Source of the DNA: Calditrichia bacterium
Lineage (GTDB): Bacteria; Calditrichota; Calditrichia; RBG-13-44-9; J042
Assembly (NCBI GenBank): GCA_030430345.1
Contig: JAUIFT010000202.1
Coordinates: 1 to 5,993 of the forward strand
DNA length: 5,993 bases
Reading direction: 5' to 3'
A program made the translations under genes and the position numbers. Below, one piece after another: positions 1-5,797 of this stretch; position 1 is the first letter of the stretch; each line of letters begins with the position of its first letter. The notes under the pieces are model-generated. The model did no database searches. It was not told the origin of the DNA and was given only the letters and a program-made list of their open reading frames with translations.

Positions 1-2965
1 CAACTTTCTCCCCGGCACTATTCGTCGCATTCCACTGCACATTATAATTCCCGACGGCCCGATTTCCACTCACTAACGTTTTCACCAAACGCCCGGTAAT
101 GTCATAAACTTTTAGTTGAACAAAGCCGACATCCGAAATCGCAAATCCGATATGGGTTATGGGATTAAACGGATTGGGATAATTCTGATCCAACGCAAAA
201 TCTGCCGGCACGGCGATTTCTTCGTCCCCGATCGCGAGTGGATCTTCCCCGCCGGAAAAGGTGAGCACCAGTCCCTCGTCGGAAGCACCGACCAGTTCAA
301 ACGTATTATTGCCATCAATCGAAGGCAGGATCGCCACGGCGTTCACCTGGTTGCTGGGGAAAGTATAATCGAAAAGCAGGGAATCGCCCTTTCCACTCAG
401 CAGATGCACCTTGCCGGGCGGGGTGGCATTGGTGCCGCTGCCCACCCAGACTTCTTCAATGCCATCGCCGGTGATATCCGGGACAGCAACAATGCCATTC
501 TGATACCCCATCGGATATTGCCAGAGAATATTCCCATCCGCACCACTCAGGCAGGTAGCGCCGGCGGCAAACGAGGCAACGAGAATATCATCCACGCCAT
601 CTTCATTGATGTCGCCAATCCGGTCCATTTCGATAATACCGGAGAGGCCGCCCAGGGTGCGCATCCACATCTCGGTACCGGTTTCGCCATCTACCCGGAA
701 AATCCTGGAAAAATATTCCGCAACAATCACGTCCGGGGTTTCGCCGCTGATTGGCAATTCAAGGATCTCCTTCGGATTGTAATCGGCGGTAACTGCCGGG
801 AAGTCCCATACCGGGAAGCCGGTCGCGCCATCGAGGCAATAGGCTTTTTTATCATCAGAGCCGTTGTTGCCCACACCGATAACCGCATCGGGGACATTAT
901 CATTATTAATATCATCAATAGAAATAATGGTTTTCCCGAAAGATAAATTCGGTCCGGGGTAGGTATAGCTCCATTCAACCGCCCCGCTTGCGCCATTAAA
1001 AAGATAGGCGCTTTTATAGCCATTGCCGGTTTCGTTGCCGCCGGCAATCGCCAGTACATCTACCACCCCATCATTGGTAAAATCCCGCTGGGCATCAACC
1101 GCTTCAAAATCCCCGAGGCCAAAGCTGTTCGGATCATTCGTGCCGAATTCCCAGAGAATATCCCCATTAGTACCGTTGATGGCATAGACGTGCTCGTTCC
1201 CGCCGCCGGTGGCGATAACCACATCGTTATAACCGTCGCCATTGAGGTCTTCGGCGATCGCCAGGGCATCCTGCACCCCAAAATCAAAATTCCCCCCAAT
1301 CGACCCGGCGCTGGAATTACTGATATAGCTGGTGAACGTCCAAAGGGTATCGGCAGTGCCACTGCTGGCGCCGTTAATGCAAAGAATCAGGTAATTTTCC
1401 GTGGCGACAATTACCTCGCTGACACCATCGCCGGTAATGTCATTGATCGCCCGCAAGCCATCGACTTCATATTCCTGAAAGGATCCGGCCAGCGGATTAT
1501 CCATTACTTGGTATTGCCAGAACTGGAAGCCGGTGTTGAAGGGCCCGGCGGTGCCGCTGCCGGATAATGCCACCGTCAGGTTCGGATTAGAGGGATCATC
1601 GCTGCTAACGGTGAGAGTATCCTGGTAACTGCTGGCGGAGGTCGGGGTAAACCAGACGGCTACGGTAACGGTATCATCCCGGGCAACGTCGAAAGGTAAT
1701 TCCGGAGCGTTTACGGAAAAGTTGGCAGTCGTTGTCGAGAGTGAAGATATGGTTAGGGGAACAAAACCCTGATTGACGATTTTCAACGGCCAGCTGCCAA
1801 CCCCTTCCCCGCTGACCCAAACATTGCCAAAATCGTGCGACGTTGCCCCCAGAACCGCGGTCGGGTCCGGATATAGTCCCTTCCCACTCAAATCCACGAT
1901 AGTTTCCGGGGTAACCGGGTCGTTGGTCCGGATCGTCAGTGTCGCATGGATGGTGCCGTAAACCAGCGGGGTAAAACTGATTTCCATCGCCAGCCCGGAG
2001 TCCGGCGCCAGCGTTAACGGGAAACCGGATAAATTGCTGCTAAATGCGTCATTGCTGAAAATCAGGGTGTCGATGGTGAGGTCGGCGGTGCCAGGATTGT
2101 TGATGCCATTGATGAACGTTTTACTCTGCCCGATTTCCGTGAGGGAGAAATTCATTTCATCGGCGGAGATATTAATGCTCGGTGTGCCGCCGCGGGTATC
2201 GAACTGGTAGATCAAGCTATTGGTGGTTTGATAATGCACCAGCCAGAAATATTGCCCGTCAAAGGTCATATCGCGCGGGGAGGCGGTGGGATTATCAGCA
2301 AAGTTGCCGGTATAACTGCCATCGGCGGGGTCATATTCGTACACTTCCTGGCGGGTTGCCCCGAAACCGGTATCTTCCGCACACCAGAAATTAGTGCCGT
2401 TATAAGCAATGCCCATCGGCTGCTCCCCGACGCTAACGATGGTATCCTGCGGGACGCCAAGGGTATCCATTTTGATAATCACATCCCGGCCACTTGTATT
2501 ACTGGCATAATATTGCGTATACCAGATGTGGTCGTCGTAATAAGCCATGCCACCAATGTAGTTATTTTCCGGACTGTTAAGCGTTTTCAAGACCGCACCG
2601 GAAGATGGATCGACCTTATAGAATTTATCGGGATGATTCGCTGACGGCAGGTCCATAAACACCCAAAGATTTGTACCATCATGGGCCATTGCTTTTACAG
2701 TGTAAGAACCGCTGGGCGGCACAAATGGCACAGTAATGCTGCCCTGGATAGCGCCGTTCTCCGGATTCACTTGCCAAATTTTGTTGTCGTTTGTAGAAGA
2801 CGTTCCGACCCACAGGGAGGCGCCATCCCAGGCAAGGCCATAGGGATAATTCGGTGCCGGTATCGTCTTAATTATCGTCCCGGATTGCCCCCAGGAAACA
2901 GTTGAAAAGCAACAAAAACAAACCATTAAAACATGAATGACACCTGTCTTTATCGACCTCATCAT
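1..2965 (-). CDS. Secreted multidomain beta-propeller protein with C-terminal FlgD-Ig/T9SS-like sorting domain (3' end off window)
   Basis: The minus strand reads without a stop from ATG 2965 to the left edge: 988 codons plus one base. Residues 1-26 are a signal peptide (basic start, hydrophobic core, likely cut after SWG). Residues 30-260 hold five ~47-residue repeats of the type xAxDGxxLW (Trp at about 52, 101, 148, 194, 241), a propeller. Residues ~264-365 and ~366-472 are two Ig-like domains resembling Hydin/choice-of-anchor-D. Residues ~480-905 form a second propeller with six Asp-rich loops such as DLNGDGYND and DINEDGVDD (near 509, 573, 628, 684, 785, 830), the FG-GAP/VCBS calcium pattern. 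From ~920 comes LDQNYPNPFNP and KVYDITGRLVKTL, the FlgD-Ig/type 9 sorting-like domain of FCB bacteria. Such domains usually end 20-30 residues further on, so only the extreme C-terminus is missing. It is probably an exported surface or extracellular protein; ligand or enzyme activity is unknown and no catalytic motif was seen. Confidence 0.93.
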   Translation of the reverse strand, partial: MMRSIKTGVIHVLMVCFCCFSTVSWGQSGTIIKTIPAPNYPYGLAWDGASLWVGTSSTNDNKIWQVNPENGAIQGSITVPFVPPSGSYTVKAMAHDGTNLWVFMDLPSANHPDKFYKVDPSSGAVLKTLNSPENNYIGGMAYYDDHIWYTQYYASNTSGRDVIIKMDTLGVPQDTIVSVGEQPMGIAYNGTNFWCAEDTGFGATRQEVYEYDPADGSYTGNFADNPTASPRDMTFDGQYFWLVHYQTTNSLIYQFDTRGGTPSINISADEMNFSLTEIGQSKTFINGINNPGTADLTIDTLIFSNDAFSSNLSGFPLTLAPDSGLAMEISFTPLVYGTIHATLTIRTNDPVTPETIVDLSGKGLYPDPTAVLGATSHDFGNVWVSGEGVGSWPLKIVNQGFVPLTISSLSTTTANFSVNAPELPFDVARDDTVTVAVWFTPTSASSYQDTLTVSSDDPSNPNLTVALSGSGTAGPFNTGFQFWQYQVMDNPLAGSFQEYEVDGLRAINDITGDGVSEVIVATENYLILCINGASSGTADTLWTFTSYISNSSAGSIGGNFDFGVQDALAIAEDLNGDGYNDVVIATGGGNEHVYAINGTNGDILWEFGTNDPNSFGLGDFEAVDAQRDFTNDGVVDVLAIAGGNETGNGYKSAYLFNGASGAVEWSYTYPGPNLSFGKTIISIDDINNDNVPDAVIGVGNNGSDDKKAYCLDGATGFPVWDFPAVTADYNPKEILELPISGETPDVIVAEYFSRIFRVDGETGTEMWMRTLGGLSGIIEMDRIGDINEDGVDDILVASFAAGATCLSGADGNILWQYPMGYQNGIVAVPDITGDGIEEVWVGSGTNATPPGKVHLLSGKGDSLLFDYTFPSNQVNAVAILPSIDGNNTFELVGASDEGLVLTFSGGEDPLAIGDEEIAVPADFALDQNYPNPFNPITHIGFAISDVGFVQLKVYDITGRLVKTLVSGNRAVGNYNVQWNATNSAGEKV

Positions 2966-2969
2966 GGCA

Positions 2970-2975
2970 CTCCTT
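2970..2975 (-). promoter_or_regulatory. Ribosome binding site AAGGAG for the large secreted protein
   Basis: AAGGAG on the minus strand precedes two consecutive ATG codons (2965-2963 and 2962-2960). The gap is 4 bases to the first and 7 to the second, so initiation may favour the second ATG. This would shorten the signal peptide by one Met only. Confidence 0.75.
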
Positions 2976-3004
2976 CTTATATTTGGGATTCAGGAAACAT
3001 TAGT

Positions 3005-3033
3005 AAAATAGCGCAGAAATAACTTTTAGACAA
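3005..3033 (-). promoter_or_regulatory. Candidate sigma70-type promoter for the large secreted protein
   Basis: On the minus strand TTGTCT (3033-3028) is separated by exactly 17 bases from TATTTT (3010-3005). Each box matches four of six bases of the sigma70 consensus. Transcription would begin near 2998, giving a leader of about 33 bases before ATG 2965. The match is only moderate, and promoters of FCB bacteria can differ from the E. coli consensus. Confidence 0.35.
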
Positions 3034-3081
3034 TACGGAAAAAATCCCTGATGCAAAGCGGCGATTTTCTTGCGAAACTAA

Positions 3082-3098
3082 TATTTTCCGCGAAAATA
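3082..3098. promoter_or_regulatory. Dyad TATTTTC-CGC-GAAAATA between divergent promoters, possible operator
   Basis: Seven-base perfect arms flank a three-base centre. A degenerate copy, ATTTTC-TTGC-GAAA, lies at 3064-3077; its ATTTTC is 19 bases upstream of the same word here, close to two helical turns. The pair sits between the candidate promoters of the sigma factor and the secreted protein, the usual place for a shared regulator site. The regulator is unknown, and AT-rich dyads can arise by chance. Confidence 0.35.
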
Positions 3099-3114
3099 GC
3101 CCCCAGCAATCTAT

Positions 3115-3143
3115 TTGCAAATACCCCCTTTCTTCCATATATT
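3115..3143 (+). promoter_or_regulatory. Candidate sigma70-type promoter for the ECF sigma factor gene
   Basis: TTGCAA (3115-3120) and TATATT (3138-3143) are 17 bases apart, matching four and five of six consensus bases. Transcription would begin near 3150, leaving a leader of about 35 bases. A housekeeping-type promoter would give baseline expression; no convincing ECF-type autoregulatory promoter was found upstream of the gene. Confidence 0.45.
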
Positions 3144-3184
3144 TCAGCATCATTGTAACTCAAAGGAAAAGCGAGCGTAAGTGA

Positions 3185-3784
3185 ATGAGTGTTGAGGATA
3201 AGAAAAGTATTGAACAACGACGTGCGGAGGATCAGAAGTTAATTCATGCGGCGCGGAATGGGGATCAGAAAGCTTACGAAGCATTACTGAACAAGTATCG
3301 GAACCTCGTTTATCACGTAATGATTAAGATGGTCCGGAATCCCCAGGAAGCGGAAGATCTGTCTCAGGAAGCATTTATCAAGGCCTTCAACGCACTCGCA
3401 TCTTTTAACGAGGAATTCGCTTTTTCGACCTGGCTGATGAAAATCGCCACCAATAATTGCATCGATTATCTCCGGAAGAAAAAGCTGAAGACCTACTCGA
3501 TTGATGAGCCGATTCAGTACAAAGATGAGCGGGTGAAAATTGAAGTGCCAGATAAAGATCCGACACCGGAGAAGCTTCTGCTGACGGAAGAGCGGAAAAC
3601 ATTAATTGATGATGCGGTGCAATCCCTACCTCCACGCTACCGGCATGTGATTGTCTTGCGGCATAAGGAAGAAAAATCCTACGAAGACATTGCCGAAATT
3701 CTACGATTGCCCCTGGGCACCGTGAAAGCCCGTATTTTTCGGGCGCGGGAAATGCTCAATAAAAAGATTAAGGGCATCCTGTAA
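3185..3784 (+). CDS. RNA polymerase sigma factor, sigma-70 family, ECF type
   Basis: This 199-residue protein has the two-domain ECF layout. Region 2 covers about 31-101, with the core-binding and -10 recognition signature around DLSQEAFIKAFNALASF (59-75) and TWLMKIATNNCIDYLRKKK (82-100). A charged linker runs from 102 to 135. Region 4 covers 136-194, with LPPRYRHVIVLRH and the helix-turn-helix SYEDIAEILRLPLGTVKARI (165-184) for -35 recognition. Regions 1.2 and 3 are absent, as usual for the class. The start is fixed by an in-frame TGA directly before ATG 3185. The ribosome site is poor: AAAGGA lies 17 bases upstream, and only GCGAG is at normal spacing. The gene is divergent from the secreted propeller protein and 197 bases upstream of an exported toast-rack protein. 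ECF factors usually direct envelope or stress regulons under an anti-sigma factor, but none is encoded next to it here. The exact ECF group is not assigned. Confidence 0.95.
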   Translation: MSVEDKKSIEQRRAEDQKLIHAARNGDQKAYEALLNKYRNLVYHVMIKMVRNPQEAEDLSQEAFIKAFNALASFNEEFAFSTWLMKIATNNCIDYLRKKKLKTYSIDEPIQYKDERVKIEVPDKDPTPEKLLLTEERKTLIDDAVQSLPPRYRHVIVLRHKEEKSYEDIAEILRLPLGTVKARIFRAREMLNKKIKGIL

Positions 3785-3981
3785 ATAAGCCGCACGTTAT
3801 GTCGATTGATTATCCTCCGAAGTTTAATTAGCAGTTTGCGGTTCAGGTTTATCCTGCCCAGTGTAACTGCAACTGCCACTGGCATTCAGAAAGTGACATA
3901 TGCAACCCGGCACGGTCTCAATGAAGAGAGAGATAACATGTCACATTAAATTAACAGTGTAGTATATCAGGAAAACTTATT
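3785..3981. other. Intergenic leader region with weak inverted repeats; no gene seen
   Basis: No coding frame is credible in these 197 bases. An imperfect stem can form between 3831-3843 (GCAGTTTGCGGTT) and the tandem AACTGC repeat at 3865-3876, giving 12 pairs with one bulge and one wobble. A competing stem CCAGTG/CACTGG pairs 3858-3863 with 3877-3882. Seven-base arms GTGACAT (3893-3899) and ATGTCAC (3938-3944) also pair. None is followed by a T-tract, so no intrinsic terminator is called after the sigma gene. No good sigma70 promoter precedes the next gene, so it may be co-transcribed with the sigma gene or depend on an alternative sigma factor. Confidence 0.4.
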
Positions 3982-4875
3982 ATGAAAACCTTGTTTTTTT
4001 ATCTCACCTTTTCCCTGGCAGCAATGATGACGCTGTCTGCAGCGCCTCGCGATAACGGCGAGGAACAAAGCAAACTGAAGAAGTCCGTCGATATAACCAG
4101 CGAAAAATCAATTTTTGCGAAAATCAAAGTAAACAATGGGTTGGTATATCTCAACCAGGCCAACACCTCCCAGGCATTTGCCGGTGAGTTCCTCTTTACA
4201 GAAAGGCCACCACTGGTTTCCTATGAAGTGGTTGGCGATGAGGGCCGGCTTTCCGTAAAGTTCACGAAAAAGAGTGGCAAGAATCGCGACGGCAATGATG
4301 ACGATGGTATTTCCGTCGATTGGGACGACCGTTACAACAATGAATGCTACCTCAACTTTACCGACCAACTGCCGCTTGATCTGCAAATGGATCTTGGCTT
4401 TATTAAGGGCGATCTCGACTTTGGTGGTTTACGCCTGGAGAATTGCGAGATCAAGACAGCAGTGAGCGAAGCGAAGATTCAGTTTTCCAAGCCGAACCGT
4501 ATTCCACTGCGCAACCTGGAGATCGAAAATGGTGTGGGCGATTTGAGCGTAGAAGGCATCTGCAACGCGAATTTTGACGAAATGGATTTTGACGCCGGCG
4601 CCGGTTCCTACGAATTATCCTTCGACGGCAAACTACAACGCGATGCCGAAGTGGATATCGAAATCGGAGTTGGCAAGCTGGAAATCTATCTGCCCCGCAA
4701 TGTCGGCGTTCGTGTGCGGGTTGAAAAATCGTTTCTCTCCAGCTTTGATATCGACGAGATCTACAAGAGCGATGATGACGAGTATTACAACGAGCATTGG
4801 AATACCGGCAAACCCAGCCTGGATATTTACCTGGAATGCGGCGTTGCGACCGTCAGCGTTTACTGGCTTGATTGA
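3982..4875 (+). CDS. Exported toast-rack (DUF4097/LiaF-like) beta-repeat protein of unknown function
   Basis: The 297-residue product starts at ATG 3982 with AGGA nine bases upstream. Residues 1-21 are a signal peptide (MKT, hydrophobic stretch to LSAA), so the protein is exported; no lipobox and no other membrane segment is visible. The body is beta-rich with alternating short strands and glycine turns: MDLGFIKGDLDFGGL (136-150), NGVGDLSVEG (183-192), AGAGSYELSFDG (205-216), EIGVGKLEIYLPRNVGVRV (227-245) and the terminal ECGVATVSVYWLD (285-297). This repeated G-x-G plus strand pattern, with YLPRNVGVRV near the end, is typical of toast-rack/DUF4097 and LiaF-type domains. Two acidic stretches (NDDDGISVDWDD, 105-116; KSDDDEYYNEHW, 262-273) are inserted. 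It sits downstream of an ECF sigma factor, where such proteins often occur in envelope-stress loci. Whether it is a target or a modulator of the sigma factor cannot be told from sequence. Family assignment is by pattern, not by search. Confidence 0.85.
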   Translation: MKTLFFYLTFSLAAMMTLSAAPRDNGEEQSKLKKSVDITSEKSIFAKIKVNNGLVYLNQANTSQAFAGEFLFTERPPLVSYEVVGDEGRLSVKFTKKSGKNRDGNDDDGISVDWDDRYNNECYLNFTDQLPLDLQMDLGFIKGDLDFGGLRLENCEIKTAVSEAKIQFSKPNRIPLRNLEIENGVGDLSVEGICNANFDEMDFDAGAGSYELSFDGKLQRDAEVDIEIGVGKLEIYLPRNVGVRVRVEKSFLSSFDIDEIYKSDDDEYYNEHWNTGKPSLDIYLECGVATVSVYWLD

Positions 4876-4879
4876 TTTG

Positions 4880-4937
4880 GGATTGATGAACATCCGTAGA
4901 TAAATTCATGAATTTATCTACGGATGTTCATCAATCC
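4880..4937. repeat. Perfect 58-bp palindrome (29-bp arms, no spacer)
   Basis: The left arm begins GGATTGATGAACATCC at 4880, and the right arm ends GGATGTTCATCAATCC at 4937. The centre is AATTCA|TGAATT at 4908/4909, and every base pairs with its partner. It starts four bases after the stop of the toast-rack gene. Transcribed RNA would fold into a very long hairpin, and supercoiled DNA could extrude a cruciform. There is no T-tract on either side (ACCGAAAAAACCC follows on plus, CAAATCAATC on minus), so it is not a standard intrinsic terminator. It may act as a transcript end-stabilising hairpin, a two-way terminator, a recombinase or resolvase site, or be an assembly artefact. Confidence 0.9.
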
Positions 4938-5077
4938 ACCGAAAAAACCCACCCTTAAGAATTAACGCTCAGGAAACGAGATAGAAAACACAACTGCCCT
5001 CATTATTTTCCCCAAATTTGGTGAAATTGGCAATGTCCGGTGCTACCGGCGGAAAGTACCATCTTTAGAGCTTTACA
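4938..5077. other. Intergenic region upstream of the PAS gene with two small dyads
   Basis: No gene or convincing -35/-10 pair was found. It contains the 10-base palindrome CCAAATTTGG (5012-5021) and the dyad CCGGT-GCT-ACCGG (5037-5049), 29 bases before the start codon. Either could be an operator, but both are short. The weak ribosome site TAGAG (5066-5070) precedes ATG 5078 by seven bases. Confidence 0.35.
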
Positions 5078-5797
5078 ATGAGTGATTATAGCAAAACCAA
5101 AGCAGAATTAATCGCGGAGCTGAATTTATTACGGGAAGAAGTCGCCCGCCTGAGAGAATTAAGCGAAGCAAGCGTCCATCGGCATCTGCAGTTTCAGAAA
5201 GTACTGGAACTGGTAGCAGATGCGATTGTCATCGTCAATGAGAAGGGTGATATCATGCTCACCAACGCCCGGGCAGAAACATTATTCGGGTATTCACGCG
5301 AAGAGATGATTGGAAAAGCAATTGAGATGTTAATGCCGGAGCGTTTCCGCCAGTCACATCAGGAACATCGGCAACACTATCAGGGGAAACCCTATACGCG
5401 CGGAATGGGCGCCAACATCAATGAACTTTTTGGCTGCCGTAAAGATGGCAGTGAGTTCCCGGTGGAGATCAGCCTGAGCCCCATGGAAACCGAAGATAGT
5501 ATTTGGGTCTACAGCACCATCCGGGATATCAGCGCGCGAAAGGATCTGGAATCCGACATCAAAAAAAACATGCAAAAACCCCACCTGACGGAAAAAGAAC
5601 TGGCAATGCTGGAAGGCATCCTTTCCATTTGTTCTTCCTGCCATAAAATCCATGACGAAAGTGATGACGTCTGGAAAACAGTTGAACAGTATATCCTCGA
5701 ACATTCCGATGCCGTTTTCAGTCATGGTATTTGCCCTACCTGCTTTAAGGAATTATATCCGCAATTCTATAAAGAGTATCTTGAGAACAACCAATAG
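5078..5797 (+). CDS. PAS-domain signalling protein with C-terminal four-cysteine (CxxC...CxxC) module
   Basis: The 239-residue soluble protein has three parts. Residues 6-34 are an amphipathic coiled coil (AELIAELNLLREEVARLREL), probably for dimerisation. Residues 38-152 are a PAS domain with PAC end: VADAIVIVNEKGDIMLTNAR, LFGYSREEMIGK, LMPERFR, RKDGSEFPVEISLSP and YSTIRDISARK. Residues 165-235 hold a module with C185-x2-C188, W199 and FSHGICPTC (C219, C222), ending KELYPQFYKEYL. A similar ICxxCKKI...FSHGICPxC ending is familiar from bacterial PAS and receiver proteins; it looks like a metal-binding ribbon, but its function is not established. There is no histidine kinase, GGDEF, EAL or DNA-binding domain, so output must go through a partner or the Cys module. 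H94 falls where FixL carries its heme ligand, but that His is common in other PAS domains too. The ribosome site is weak (TAGAG). The gene is separated from the upstream pair by the palindrome, and its 3' end overlaps the convergent gene by 31 bases. Confidence 0.9.
   Translation: MSDYSKTKAELIAELNLLREEVARLRELSEASVHRHLQFQKVLELVADAIVIVNEKGDIMLTNARAETLFGYSREEMIGKAIEMLMPERFRQSHQEHRQHYQGKPYTRGMGANINELFGCRKDGSEFPVEISLSPMETEDSIWVYSTIRDISARKDLESDIKKNMQKPHLTEKELAMLEGILSICSSCHKIHDESDDVWKTVEQYILEHSDAVFSHGICPTCFKELYPQFYKEYLENNQ

Noticed and set aside
116..946. Open plus-strand frame of 276 codons and another at 1190-1567.
   Set aside because: Both lie opposite the continuous minus-strand gene, whose translation shows clear domains. 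Their sequences show no domain signature, so they are shadows.
2917..2930. Lipoprotein signal in the Cys-rich hydrophobic core (VCFCCF) of the large secreted protein.
   Set aside because: No cysteine is preceded by a valid lipobox with Gly, Ala or Ser at -1; a standard signal peptide cut after SWG fits better.
3155..3181. ECF-like promoter (GTAAC, 16 bases, CGTAA) for sigma autoregulation.
   Set aside because: Transcription would start at or past the start codon, leaving no leader; the sigma70-like pair at 3115-3143 fits better.
3026..3217. Minus-strand frame of 63 codons across the divergent intergenic region.
   Set aside because: It overlaps the sigma factor start and both promoter candidates, has no clear ribosome site, and shows no recognisable domain.
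5026..5044. Sigma54-type promoter (TTGGCA...TGCT) upstream of the PAS gene.
   Set aside because: The GG-to-GC spacing is 11 bases instead of 10 and the flanking consensus is poor.
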